From NCBI RefSeq assembly GCF_008973665.1, contig NZ_WACP01000008.1:199752-263751 (forward strand): 64,000 bases of DNA. Reading direction: 5' to 3'. The DNA is from Paenibacillus tengchongensis (GTDB lineage Bacteria; Bacillota; Bacilli; Paenibacillales; Paenibacillaceae). Positions 8,969 to 18,879 of the stretch are shown here, one piece after another. The translations under genes and the position numbers were made by a program. How positions within the stretch are numbered: the first letter of the stretch is position 1; every line of letters begins with the position of its first letter. The notes below the pieces were generated by a model, which worked only from the letters and a program-made list of their open reading frames with translations, did not search any database and was not told the origin of the DNA.

Positions 8969-9874
8969 TCAGCTTTGCAGATAATCTGCCATTTGCTGCG
9001 GCAACCCGTCCAGGGCCTCCAGACGCAGGCTGTACGAGGTGCTTTTGCCGCTGGAATGGACGATGACCAGACCCGCCGCCCGCAGGGCGATCAGGTGATA
9101 GTGGATGGTGCTCTTGGAAAGGCCGACCTCTTTTACAATCTCCGTGAAATTCAGCTGGCTGCCGGTCAGCAGGCGCAGAATATAGAGCCGCGTCTCATCC
9201 GACAATGCGCGGGTCAGGCGCAGCAGCGCCGGAGCCGGACGGCCCGCTTCAGGCGGGAGCACATCGCAGGAGTAAGCGGTGAACAACACTTCATCATAGA
9301 ACGTCGAAGTGACCAGGGGCCGGGCGTGATATTGCGGAATCAGAATAACCTGCTTTAATGATTCGGTAGGATACAGCCGCATCCCGGCAGTAGCCTGCTC
9401 AAAAACCTCGGTATCCTTCTCGCCGCCCAGCAACGCGCGCCGGACTTCAGCCTCCTGCTGAAGTCCGGTGAGTATGCCGGGGTTAATTGTGCTGAAGTAT
9501 CCCCGGTCCCACTCGCGGAGAATTTCCACAGCCGTATCGCGCAGCTCCGGCAGATTGGACGGCACCGATTGGCCGAAGCGTCCGGCGGTCTCATAGATTT
9601 CTCCGGGACTGAGGGCCCCGAACCACGCCAGAAAGCCGTCAACCGTACGTTTTTCACCCGGACACGTCCAAATGAAGGGCAGCAGGCTGAAGTCCTCGGC
9701 AACCGTAACAAGCTCTTTCATCCGCTGCAGAGTTCTTGGAGCAAAGCGGTCCTGGACATCCCGGACCCAAGTCTTTCCCGCATCCATGGCATTATGATTT
9801 TGTTTTCCCAAAAAAGCGTTCAGGCTGTTCACACATTCGTACATCGGCGCAAAATCAACGTCTACTTTGTACAC
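8969..9874 (-). CDS. ArsR-family winged-helix transcriptional regulator
   Basis: Likely repressor of itself and the adjacent MFS gene. Seen: an N-terminal 200-residue region of unrecognised fold (rich in Trp/Phe, residues 1-200) and a C-terminal winged helix at about 215-295, with the recognition region LNFTEIVKEVGLSKSTIHYHLIALRAAGLV and the wing VIVHSSGKSTSYSLR. No Cys pair typical of metal-sensing ArsR is present in the helices, so an organic effector is more likely. Starts at GTG 9874 after GGTGAG. A perfect palindrome sits 27 bp upstream of the start. Confidence 0.85.
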   Translation of the reverse strand: MYKVDVDFAPMYECVNSLNAFLGKQNHNAMDAGKTWVRDVQDRFAPRTLQRMKELVTVAEDFSLLPFIWTCPGEKRTVDGFLAWFGALSPGEIYETAGRFGQSVPSNLPELRDTAVEILREWDRGYFSTINPGILTGLQQEAEVRRALLGGEKDTEVFEQATAGMRLYPTESLKQVILIPQYHARPLVTSTFYDEVLFTAYSCDVLPPEAGRPAPALLRLTRALSDETRLYILRLLTGSQLNFTEIVKEVGLSKSTIHYHLIALRAAGLVIVHSSGKSTSYSLRLEALDGLPQQMADYLQS

Positions 9875-9900
9875 CGGATCTCACCATTCCTTTACGGTCT

Positions 9901-9930
9901 ATATTAGTTCTATAAATATAGAACTAATAT
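9901..9930. promoter_or_regulatory. Perfect 14-2-14 palindrome, candidate operator of the ArsR/MFS operon
   Basis: Arms ATATTAGTTCTATA (9901-9914) and TATAGAACTAATAT (9917-9930) flank AA. The site lies directly upstream of the regulator's GTG. ArsR-family dimers bind such AT-rich palindromes, so autoregulation is a direct inference. Confidence 0.8.
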
Positions 9931-10009
9931 TCAGTTAGATTATATTGAAACTTCGGACCGATTTCAAGATAAATTTAACAGTATTTGCTTCGGCCCGGCA
10001 ATCAAAGAA

Positions 10010-10046
10010 AGACGGCTCCGCGGACATTGCGTCCATGGAGCCGTCT
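10010..10046 (-). terminator. Bidirectional-type terminator downstream of the giant nuclease/nucleotidase gene
   Basis: AGACGGCTCC (10010-10019) pairs with GGAGCCGTCT (10037-10046), with extra internal pairing (GGAC/GTCC). On the minus strand it is followed by TTCTTT. Confidence 0.8.
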
Positions 10047-10097
10047 TCTTAGTATGCTGCAATTATGCTAAGCGGGGATCTCAGCGGAGACTGCCGG

Positions 10098-13000
10098 TCA
10101 GTCGATAAATTGCAACGACTTCAGGGCTTTCTCCAGCATGGTCACCGCTTCCGCGCGGGTGGCTAGAAGCTTTGGCGCGAAGATGCCGCCAGGTCTGCCC
10201 TGAATGATGCCTTCGGCGGCAATCTCGCCGATGGCTGCCTGTGACCAGGCTGGAATGCTTGCGGCATCGCTGAATTTCGCGAGTGCAGCTGCATCGGTAC
10301 TCAAGGTTTTGCCGGTGTATTTCATGGCTTTGGACAGCACGACTGCAATTTCCTGGCGGGTGATCGGGCTATTTGGCATAAAGCTGCCGTCCGTGTAGCC
10401 TGTAATCAGTCCCGCTGCAGCTGCGGTCTGAACCGCTTCGGCATACCAGTCGCTTGCGCTGACATCGCTGAAGGTGGCTGCGCCGCTGACTGGTGCAAGT
10501 CCGAGCGAGCGCGTAATCAGCGCTGCGAACTCGGCGCGGGTTACGTTCTGCGACGGCGAGAACGCCGTGGGGCCCGTTCCAGTGACGATCAGCTTGGACG
10601 CCAGCAGCTCAATCGCCGGCTGTGCCCAGTGTCCGCTGGTGTCGCCAAAGGTCTTGGACGTTGTGACCACTGTATACAAGCTATTGCTGTTACGCAGGAT
10701 CGTTACTTCCGTGGTACCGTCAGCCTTGACAGTAAATACGGAAGGAACGAAGCTCAGCTTGCCGGTGGCCGGATCATAAGACACGGCTGTCGCATGGTCC
10801 GGATTCAGCGCAGATGGTGCGGTGATGCTGCGCTTCACATATGTGCTGCCGAAGCTGTTCAGCGGCACGCTGGTATTTCCGGAGGAAGCAGTAACCGTGA
10901 ATTCAATAACTGGTGCTGCTACGGTAACAGAGCCTGCAGCAGCAGCCTGGTTCACGCTGCTCTGTGTTGCTGCACTTGCTGCCAGCACGGACACGGTAAC
11001 CGTGAAGTCGCCGCTGCCAAGCTGAGCCGTGAGCGCCGAAGCGTTCATGACGCTGAGCGGAAGCGAGTAAGTGGCGGTTCCCGTTGTAAAGGTTAGCACC
11101 GTTGCAGGGTTGGCTGCCGCCTGCTGCAGCAGTGCGCTGCCCGGAAGCACGACCTGTGATCCGCCTGCCGTTGCCGTTACCGGAATGACCAGTTCGCTGG
11201 TGCCGGTAGGCAGTGCCGCCAGCTTGGCGGTCAGATCGGCGGCGGTAATCGTCGTTACCTCCGGCTTCGCCGCAGGTGCCGGCGTTGCCGATGCCGACGG
11301 GCTAGGTGTAGGCGCCGGATTCGATCCCCCCGGAGCCGGCGTAGGCGTCGGTGTAGGCGCTGCACCCTTCAAATCGGTGATGCGGCCTTCCGTACCGATG
11401 TTGACTGTGCCAACGTCCTTCAGATAACCGGTAAATACTTCATAGTCCGGCAGGTACAGCTCATAGAAGCGGCCGTCCGCTTTGGCTGTCGCGAGCGAGC
11501 GGTAGAAGTCGCCGCCGCCGGCCATGAAGGAGTTGGTCGACAGTATATAGTAGCCGTTCGGATCAACGGCAGTGTAGCTGCCGTTCGCTTGCTTGATCTC
11601 TACGGATACGATCCGCTGTCCTTCCTGTTCCACCACATTTGTCGTCGGATTAATGATTTCAGCAGGCTTGGTTGAGTCATACGTGTATTTCATGCCGGAA
11701 ACCTGGGCGAAACGGCCCTGGTCAGTTTCCAGTCCGCTGACACTGTTCTCCAGCGCATCGATAATTTCCTGCCCGGTAACCTTCAAGGCCACCAGACTGT
11801 TGGAGAACGGCATGACGGTCAGCACTTCGCCCAGCGTAATGTCACCCTGGTCGATGCCGGCCCGGATGCCGCCGCCGTTCTGAATGGCAACGAAGCCTTT
11901 AATCGCCGATAGCTCGCTCTCCGGAATCAATCCGCTGACCAGCTCCCGGGCTTTCGCATTGATGCCGTCAGCCACCAGGTTGCCGAGATTGGTTTCTTCC
12001 TTGCGGACTACGCGTGTAGCCTTGCCGTCGATTACGCGCTCATAAACGAGCGGCACATCCGTCTTGCCGACAACGGTCTGACGGATTTCCGCGAGATCCT
12101 TGTCATAGCCGGCCAGCATTTCCTTGGCCTTCGCATCTTCGGCAAATTGGCTGACGTCGAGCAGCTTGCCGTGGTAGTCGGTAATGACACCTGCATCGTC
12201 AAACTCGACATCCAGCTCGCCCAGATTCTGCCCGTATTCGCCGGTCTGAACGATCAGGGTCGGCTCGCTGTCCTCGTTGATGACTACAGGAGCATCCAGC
12301 TTCGTGTGCGTGTGTCCGCCGACGATGACGTCGATGCCAGGCACTTCAGCAGCCAGCTGCAGATCGACGTTGTAGCCCAAGTGGGAGACAGCGATGATCT
12401 TATTGATGCCTTCTGCCTGAAGCGCGGCTACGGTTGCTTCCGCGCTGGCTTTGTAATCCTGGAAGCTGATGTTGTCTCCCGGTGAGGACAATCCTACGGT
12501 ATCCTCGGTTGTAAGTCCGAAGATGCCGACCGCTTCGCCTTGCACTTCTTTTACAATGGAAGGGTAGATATGGCCATTCTGTACTTCGGTTCCATCCAGG
12601 CCGCCAATCTCATCCTTGTAAATTCCCTTCAACACGTTGTCCTTGGACGTAAAATCAATGTTCGAGCTGACAAACGGGAACTCTGCCTCATCGATGAATG
12701 CTTTCAATGCACCGAGGCCCTTATCGAACTCATGGTTGCCGAAGGTCATTGCGTCATAGCCGATGTAGTTCATAAAGCTGAGGTCAGCTAAGCCCTCGAA
12801 CTTGGTAAAGTAAAGCGTGCCCGAGAACACATCCCCGGCATCAATCAGCAGGGAATTCGGTGTGCGTTCCTGCTTGATGGCGGTCATCCGCTTCACTACG
12901 GTTTCCAGATGGCTGTGCGTGTCATTGGTATGCAGAATGCGCAGGGAGAAGTCCTCGTCTTCCGGAGCTGTGCCCTTCAGATCGGTGATGCGGCCTTCAA

Positions 13001-16000
13001 CCTTGGCTTCAACGGACTCGTGCTTCTCCAGATAAGACAACAGCACTTCGAAGTCCGGAAGTCCCAGCTCATAATAACGTCCGTCCGCCTTCGCTGCGGC
13101 CAGTGCGCGGTAGAAGTCGCCGCCGCCCGCCATGAAGGAGTTCGTCGACAGAAGATAGTAAGCCTTCGGATCAATCGGCGCATAGGAGCCGTCCTCCTGC
13201 AGAATGTCGACGGAAATGATCCGTTCTCCTTCTTGGGTAACTTCTCCGGTAATTGAATCGACAATCTCCGGTGTTCTGGTCGAATCAAAGGTATATTTCA
13301 TACCTGATACCTGGGCGAAGCGTCCCTGGTCGGAGCTGAGTCCGCTGACGGAGTTCTCCAGCGAGGAGATGATTTCTTCGCCGGTGACTTTCAGGGCGGC
13401 CAGACTGTTGCCGAACGGAAGGGTAGTCAGCACTTCGCCCATCGTAATGTCACCCTTGTCGATGGCTGCCCGGATGCCGCCGCCGTTCTGGATCGCGACC
13501 ACGCCTTTAATGGAGGCAAGGTCCTCAGCAGATACGAAGTTCGGCATCAGCTCGCGTACTTTGTCCGCGATGCTGTCGGCGATCATGTTGCCAATTGGCG
13601 TTTCTTCCTGACGCACGACGCGTACGGATTTGCCGTCGATCATCCGGTTGGTGTAGAGATCTACACCCGTATGGCCGACTACTGTGCTGCGCACGGTCGC
13701 AAGCTCGGCGTCATATGGCGCAAGCAGGGCTTTGGCCGCTACATCCTCGCCGAACAGGTTCACGTCAAGCAACTGGCCGTTGTAGGACAGGATTTCGCCA
13801 TTCTTGTCAAAAGTGACGTCGAGCTCGCCCAGGAACTGGCTGTATTCGCCGGTCTGGACAATCAGGACGTTCTTGCCGGTGCCCACATTGACAATTGGGG
13901 TCGGAGGGTTATCTACCTTGGTATGGGAGTGCCCGCCTACGATAATGTCGATGCCCGGTACCGCTTTGGCCAGCTCCTGGTCAACGGTATACCCGAGGTG
14001 GGTAACGGCGATGATTTTGTTGATGCCCTGTTTCTCCAGCATCTCTACCGTCTTCTTGGCGCTTTCCACATGATCCTTAAAGGTGATTTTGTCGCCCGGC
14101 GAGGCCAGGCCTACTGTATCTTCGGTAGTCAATCCGAAAATACCGATCTGCTCACCGTATACATCCTTGATGACTGCAGGATAAATGTTGCCGTCCTTGG
14201 CTGTGCTTGCCGCCTCACTCGTTGCCAGCGTTCCGATCGTATCATGATACAGCTCGGCAAGCTCGCTCTTCTTCGTGGTGAAATCAATATTGGAGCTGGC
14301 GAACGGGAACTGTGCGGCAGTGACGAAATTCTTCAGGACCTCCGGCTGATCCTTATTCAGATCGAACTCGTGGTTACCGAAGGTCATAGCGTCATAGCCG
14401 ATGTTATTCATGAACTTAATGTCAGCCTGGCCCTTGAACTGGGTGAAGTACAGGGTGCCCGAGAACACATCGCCGGCATCGAGCAGTACCGAGTTGCCCG
14501 TGCGTTCGCTGCTGATGGCAGAGGTGCGCTTCGTGACATTTTCCAGATGGCTGTGTGTATCGTTGGTGTGCAATATCCGCAGGTTAAAGTTGTCCGTACC
14601 GAAATCAATCTGTGTCAGAAGCGGATCATGATCGCTGACGCGGCCTTCCGCTTCCATGAAATCGGCGTTGATGTGGACAATGTCCAGCGTGGAGCGGCTT
14701 GCCAGTCTGTTGTTGACCAGCATATGGTCCAGCGTCTGGGAATTGCCCTCATAGACGTAGGAATAACGCTCGCCCAGGGGCAGGGTGTCGATCAGATTGG
14801 TCAATGCGCTGCCTTTGAGCACCTTGAGCGTATTGGAGAACTGGAAGTCGTTCAAGTCGCCCAGTACTACAACGTTAGCTTCAGGGTCCTTCGCCAGCAC
14901 ATCGGATACAAAGCCGTTCACGACCTTGGCAATTTCCGCACGCTGCCCTTCGCTGTCTCTTACCGGAGGCTGGATCCCGCCGTACAGCGACGAATCGCCG
15001 GTCTTGGAATTGAAATGGTTGGCGATGACCATAACCTTCTCATCATTAAACATGAATTCGGCCGCCAGCGGCTTACGTGAATCAGTAAAAGCGGCATTAT
15101 TCGGGGCGATCCGCCCCGGATTCAGGCTGAGGCCGCCGTCCTTGGTATAGCTGACCGCAGTGGTGGCGTTGCCGGCCGTACCCGGAACCAGCGATACCCG
15201 TGCTGTGTTGTAAATAAAGCCGACGCGGATATTGCCTCCCGGAGCGCCGCCGTCCTTGTTGTCTTCCGGCGCAATGTCGGTGTAGGCATACACCGGTCCG
15301 CCCGCCTTGGAGATGGCGTCAATCAACGCCATATAGCTTTCCTTGGCATCGACAATGCCGTTGTCCGTGGCGCCGCTGTTATCCTGCACTTCCAGCAATC
15401 CTACAATATCCGGTGTCTGCAGGTTGTTCACAATGGCTTTGGCCACATTATCGATTTTGGTTGCCGGGCTCGATTTGGAGAAATTCTCCACATTAAAAGA
15501 AGCGATGGTCAGCTTGTCCGCTTCCGGCTTCAAGCCCGTTGTTTCCCGCCCGATGGAGGTTCCTGTACTCACTGCAGGAAGAGCTCCGTCCGGATGGACT
15601 TTGTAGTTGCCGTAATCGTAACCGAGAATGCCGGTAATTTTGTCAGTGAAGACTTGTCCGGTCTTGACCGGGGTGTCCGGCTTAGCGGCAATCAGAATCC
15701 GCTGCGGATTGAAGTCGGCGCCGGTAAGCACCAGGCCCCCCGCCGGGGAACTAACCTCTGTAGTGCTGGCTCCGTTGTTTACGGTGACCGGAATTTCATA
15801 ATCATAAGGCCCGATAATCTTTGGAGTATTGAGCTGAACGCGCATGCCTTCCAGACTTTCATAGAAATCCAGCGCGTATTTGGCCGGATCGAGTTCTTTG
15901 GATAGACCGGCTGAGATAGTGGCCGTCGGGATGGTGCGTCCGCCGGTGCCGATAATGGTTGGGGCAGGTAGTGCATTGCCCTTGGAGAGCGTCACCGCCT

Positions 16001-17189
16001 GTACAGCCACGATTTCGGTCGTGAGCAGATCAACGGCGTCGGCGTAGCCGGCTTCCTTATATTCTTTGACGCGTCCGTCGACTTGCACAGAATCGCCGAC
16101 AGCTACATTATTGCCCGGCAGGTACACCATGATGGCTTCCGAGGTGCGGGGATCGTTGTCAGGTGTTGCCGTCTGAATATAGAAAGTGCTGCCGCTCTTA
16201 TAAGTAACGATCCCTTGAACGCCCTGGACCAGCTTATCTGCGTAGGTCGAGGAGTGGACGGTACCTTGAATTTGCGGAATGGTCAGGCCGGTAAGTGCCT
16301 GCTGTGTGGTATAGCTGAACTGGGAGAGGGCGCTGTCTGTCTTGCCTTCTTCCCGGGAGAATGCTTTGATGGCTACGCTGTCGGCATCAAGCACGATCGG
16401 GGCCTGATACCAGGCGAAATCCTCTACAGCGGTGCTGCTGCTGTCTATGTAGACGCTGTAGTATACGCTGGCAGTTACGCTTCCGGTAGAGAAGGTCAGT
16501 GCCGAGCCTTTGGGTACGATTGTACCCGAGGCGATGGATGCTTTGACTGCAGGAGCGACAGTGTTATCTACGCCGGAAGAGCGCGGGTCCGGTGTGCCGG
16601 CAGTGAAATCGGCGGCGTTGTTATCAGTGTCCAGTCCGCGGTTGTCGGCGGGAAGCAGGTCAGAAGCTTTGCGGATAGCTGCGGTAGAGTTGCTGAGGGT
16701 AGGGGCTGCAGCGTCTCCTTCGAATAACGAAGCCGTAGTTCCGTATCCGATCAGATCCACTGTTGTTCCTACGGTATTTACCAGGTCAACCTTTCCGTTG
16801 GTTCCGCTAAGGTTAAGCGAGCTGGTGGCGTCTGGTTGAGGCAGGTCAGAACCGTTGCTGCCGCCTGCGCCTTGGACCAAATAGTATCCGTCAGAGGGAA
16901 TACTGCCTGATAATGCCGCAGTGTTGGTGAAGCCGCTTGTTGCAGAGGCATATCTTACTTTCCAACCGCTTAAATCTACCGGAGAATCAGTCGGGTTATA
17001 CAGCTCAATGAAATCGTTCTTATACAGGGCTCCGGTATTGCCGCCCCCACCGTACACTTGAGAGATTACGATGCCTGTGTGATCTGGAGCTGCAGAAGCC
17101 GTCTGCGGTGCGGGAAGGGCAATGCCGGCAACCAGCAGCGCGGAGAGCGCCGCGGACCAGCTTTTTTTCCGCCTGGACGAAATGTTCAT
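10098..17189 (-). CDS. Giant SLH-anchored nuclease / tandem 5'-nucleotidase (YhcR/YfkN-like)
   Basis: Cell-surface scavenging of extracellular nucleic acids and nucleotides. Domain order in 2363 residues: signal peptide (1-33, ending AQTASA-like), lamin-tail domain (about 38-150, ISQVYGGGGNTGALYKNDFIELYN without its final residues), a chitobiase-like Ig module (about 210-290), an OB-type domain (300-410), endonuclease/exonuclease/phosphatase (about 560-865, IASFNVENF and SDHDPLL), then two 5'-nucleotidase modules. Each module has LRILHTNDTHSHLE, GNHEFD, GGHSHT or GGHTHT, and a C-terminal substrate domain (NGGGIRA), at about 870-1410 and 1413-1940. A Pro/Thr linker, an unassigned beta-rich region (1980-2185) and three SLH repeats (2187-2363) follow. 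B. subtilis YhcR has one nucleotidase module and a sortase signal. Here there are two modules and S-layer anchoring. Confidence 0.92.
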   Translation of the reverse strand: MNISSRRKKSWSAALSALLVAGIALPAPQTASAAPDHTGIVISQVYGGGGNTGALYKNDFIELYNPTDSPVDLSGWKVRYASATSGFTNTAALSGSIPSDGYYLVQGAGGSNGSDLPQPDATSSLNLSGTNGKVDLVNTVGTTVDLIGYGTTASLFEGDAAAPTLSNSTAAIRKASDLLPADNRGLDTDNNAADFTAGTPDPRSSGVDNTVAPAVKASIASGTIVPKGSALTFSTGSVTASVYYSVYIDSSSTAVEDFAWYQAPIVLDADSVAIKAFSREEGKTDSALSQFSYTTQQALTGLTIPQIQGTVHSSTYADKLVQGVQGIVTYKSGSTFYIQTATPDNDPRTSEAIMVYLPGNNVAVGDSVQVDGRVKEYKEAGYADAVDLLTTEIVAVQAVTLSKGNALPAPTIIGTGGRTIPTATISAGLSKELDPAKYALDFYESLEGMRVQLNTPKIIGPYDYEIPVTVNNGASTTEVSSPAGGLVLTGADFNPQRILIAAKPDTPVKTGQVFTDKITGILGYDYGNYKVHPDGALPAVSTGTSIGRETTGLKPEADKLTIASFNVENFSKSSPATKIDNVAKAIVNNLQTPDIVGLLEVQDNSGATDNGIVDAKESYMALIDAISKAGGPVYAYTDIAPEDNKDGGAPGGNIRVGFIYNTARVSLVPGTAGNATTAVSYTKDGGLSLNPGRIAPNNAAFTDSRKPLAAEFMFNDEKVMVIANHFNSKTGDSSLYGGIQPPVRDSEGQRAEIAKVVNGFVSDVLAKDPEANVVVLGDLNDFQFSNTLKVLKGSALTNLIDTLPLGERYSYVYEGNSQTLDHMLVNNRLASRSTLDIVHINADFMEAEGRVSDHDPLLTQIDFGTDNFNLRILHTNDTHSHLENVTKRTSAISSERTGNSVLLDAGDVFSGTLYFTQFKGQADIKFMNNIGYDAMTFGNHEFDLNKDQPEVLKNFVTAAQFPFASSNIDFTTKKSELAELYHDTIGTLATSEAASTAKDGNIYPAVIKDVYGEQIGIFGLTTEDTVGLASPGDKITFKDHVESAKKTVEMLEKQGINKIIAVTHLGYTVDQELAKAVPGIDIIVGGHSHTKVDNPPTPIVNVGTGKNVLIVQTGEYSQFLGELDVTFDKNGEILSYNGQLLDVNLFGEDVAAKALLAPYDAELATVRSTVVGHTGVDLYTNRMIDGKSVRVVRQEETPIGNMIADSIADKVRELMPNFVSAEDLASIKGVVAIQNGGGIRAAIDKGDITMGEVLTTLPFGNSLAALKVTGEEIISSLENSVSGLSSDQGRFAQVSGMKYTFDSTRTPEIVDSITGEVTQEGERIISVDILQEDGSYAPIDPKAYYLLSTNSFMAGGGDFYRALAAAKADGRYYELGLPDFEVLLSYLEKHESVEAKVEGRITDLKGTAPEDEDFSLRILHTNDTHSHLETVVKRMTAIKQERTPNSLLIDAGDVFSGTLYFTKFEGLADLSFMNYIGYDAMTFGNHEFDKGLGALKAFIDEAEFPFVSSNIDFTSKDNVLKGIYKDEIGGLDGTEVQNGHIYPSIVKEVQGEAVGIFGLTTEDTVGLSSPGDNISFQDYKASAEATVAALQAEGINKIIAVSHLGYNVDLQLAAEVPGIDVIVGGHTHTKLDAPVVINEDSEPTLIVQTGEYGQNLGELDVEFDDAGVITDYHGKLLDVSQFAEDAKAKEMLAGYDKDLAEIRQTVVGKTDVPLVYERVIDGKATRVVRKEETNLGNLVADGINAKARELVSGLIPESELSAIKGFVAIQNGGGIRAGIDQGDITLGEVLTVMPFSNSLVALKVTGQEIIDALENSVSGLETDQGRFAQVSGMKYTYDSTKPAEIINPTTNVVEQEGQRIVSVEIKQANGSYTAVDPNGYYILSTNSFMAGGGDFYRSLATAKADGRFYELYLPDYEVFTGYLKDVGTVNIGTEGRITDLKGAAPTPTPTPAPGGSNPAPTPSPSASATPAPAAKPEVTTITAADLTAKLAALPTGTSELVIPVTATAGGSQVVLPGSALLQQAAANPATVLTFTTGTATYSLPLSVMNASALTAQLGSGDFTVTVSVLAASAATQSSVNQAAAAGSVTVAAPVIEFTVTASSGNTSVPLNSFGSTYVKRSITAPSALNPDHATAVSYDPATGKLSFVPSVFTVKADGTTEVTILRNSNSLYTVVTTSKTFGDTSGHWAQPAIELLASKLIVTGTGPTAFSPSQNVTRAEFAALITRSLGLAPVSGAATFSDVSASDWYAEAVQTAAAAGLITGYTDGSFMPNSPITRQEIAVVLSKAMKYTGKTLSTDAAALAKFSDAASIPAWSQAAIGEIAAEGIIQGRPGGIFAPKLLATRAEAVTMLEKALKSLQFID

Positions 17190-17536
17190 TGGTTCAAATC
17201 TTCTCCTCTCTTACTTACAGTGATAATCAACCCGTATCATTCTAGCATTTCAATGTTAGATGACAGGTTGTCTATCATTAAATATATATTAAGCGCAGTT
17301 TAAAAAACATGGATTTACTGGAAATTTAGTTGATAGGCACAAAAAACTATGACATTATTCTCGCAAAAAACAATAGAGGCGCGCTGTTTTGTGAATAAGT
17401 ATACGGTTTGCTGGTTTTAGTGATTCGAGCGTATGTTATGTTGGTGTTAATTTTGTGTTAAAAAACGTAAAAACAGGTGGGTTATACTATACGTGGTGAT
17501 TAGGGGGGGGTATGCCGGGTTTCTCCGGTACCCGCC
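17190..17536. other. Intergenic region upstream of the nuclease gene
   Basis: About 350 AT-rich bases between the divergent-facing start of the nuclease gene and the serS terminator. It must hold the nuclease promoter, but no clear -35/-10 pair was assigned. An RBS (GAGGAGA) lies about ten bases before the nuclease ATG. No gene or structured RNA was recognised. Confidence 0.5.
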
Positions 17537-17569
17537 AAAAAAAGCCCCTGGCCAGAGTGGCCAAGAGCT
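17537..17569 (-). terminator. Intrinsic terminator of serS
   Basis: On the minus strand, TGGCCA...TGGCCA with outer AGC/GCT pairing is followed by a run of seven T (17537-17543 read in reverse). It lies 31 bases after the serS stop codon. Confidence 0.7.
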
Positions 17570-17600
17570 TGAGGGCATATGGGCGGTGTTGCTGCATTCT

Positions 17601-18878
17601 TTAGAGCGTAAGGTATTCCCGCCCGCCCATATAAGGCCGCAGCGCCTGCGGAATGTAGATCGTCCCGTCCTCCTGCTGGTGATTCTCCAGCAGCGGAATG
17701 AGAATCCGCGGAGTGGCCACGGCGGTGTTGTTCAGGGTGTGGGCGTACCGCATCTGTCCATCCTCGCCGCGGTAACGGATATTCGAACGCCGGGCCTGGA
17801 AATCCAGCAGATTCGAGGCCGAATGGGTCTCGCCGAATCCGTTGCGGCTCGGCATCCAGGTCTCGACGTCATACTGCTTATGCGTCTTGAGCGCCATATC
17901 GCCGGTACATACGGCGACTACACGGTAAGGCAGCTCCAGCAGCTGCAGGATATGCTCGGCGTTGCCCAGAATCTCCTGCAGCATCTGCTCCGAATAGGCA
18001 GGGTCATTCCTGCAGATGACGACCTGTTCAACCTTGGCAAATTGATGCACCCGGTACAGGCCGCGCACATCGCGGCCCGCTGAGCCGACTTCGCTGCGGA
18101 AGCAGGCCGAGATTCCGGCCAGCCGCAGCGGCGCGTCCAGCTCCAGAACCTCGTCGCTGTACAGCGAGACCAGCGACACCTCCGAGGTGCCGGCCAGCCA
18201 GCGGTTCTCCCCGCGCAGCTCGTACGTCTGGTCCATGCCGGCGGGGAAGAAGCCGGTGCGGGTCAACGCCTCGGGCCGCACGATGACCGGCACGTCCATC
18301 GCTGTGAAGCCGCGGGCGGTCAGCACATCGAGCGCCAGCCGCTGCACGGCCAGGTGCAGCAGGACGCCTGCGCCCTTCAGCACATAGCTGCGCGGTCCCC
18401 CGGCCTTGACGCCGCGCGGGATGTCAAGGATACCATGCAGCTCGCCGAGCTCGACATGGTCGCGCGGAGCGAAGGCGAATTCGGGAAGCGCGCCGACCCG
18501 GCGGACTTCCACATTCTCGCTGTCGTCCTGGCCGACCGGCGTGTCCGCCGACACCGGGTTCGGCGCAAGCAGCTGCAGCTCCGCACAGCGCTGCCCGGCC
18601 TCGCCCAGCCCGGCTTCCAGCGCCGTAAGGCTGTCGCCGTTCTGCCGCACCTGCTGCTTCACTGCTTCGGCGGCTGCAGTATCGCCCGCCCGCATCAGGC
18701 GCTCCACTTCCTTGGTCAGCCGGTTGCGCTCCGCCCGGCGCTGCTCGGTCTCCTGCAGCAGCGCCCTCCGTTTGTCGTCCCATTCCAGCAGCTCATCCAG
18801 CGGGAAGGCCACCTTTTTCCAAACTGCCGTCTCTCTTACTAGCTCCTTGTTGTCCCTGATCCAATTCATGTCCAGCAT
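17601..18878 (-). CDS. serS: Seryl-tRNA synthetase
   Basis: Charges tRNA-Ser with serine (class II aminoacyl-tRNA synthetase, cytosolic dimer). Seen: the N-terminal start MLDMNWIRDNKELV, a long charged coiled-coil arm (about 30-110) that contacts the tRNA variable arm, motif 2 (ACFRSEVGSAGRDVRGLYRVHQF without flanks) and motif 3 (NNTAVATPRILIPLLENHQ). Length 425, standard. The coding region is more GC-rich than its leader. Expression is governed by the T-box leader upstream. Many Paenibacillus have more than one serS copy; whether this is the housekeeping one cannot be told here. Confidence 0.96.
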   Translation of the reverse strand: MLDMNWIRDNKELVRETAVWKKVAFPLDELLEWDDKRRALLQETEQRRAERNRLTKEVERLMRAGDTAAAEAVKQQVRQNGDSLTALEAGLGEAGQRCAELQLLAPNPVSADTPVGQDDSENVEVRRVGALPEFAFAPRDHVELGELHGILDIPRGVKAGGPRSYVLKGAGVLLHLAVQRLALDVLTARGFTAMDVPVIVRPEALTRTGFFPAGMDQTYELRGENRWLAGTSEVSLVSLYSDEVLELDAPLRLAGISACFRSEVGSAGRDVRGLYRVHQFAKVEQVVICRNDPAYSEQMLQEILGNAEHILQLLELPYRVVAVCTGDMALKTHKQYDVETWMPSRNGFGETHSASNLLDFQARRSNIRYRGEDGQMRYAHTLNNTAVATPRILIPLLENHQQEDGTIYIPQALRPYMGGREYLTL

Positions 18879-18879
18879 A

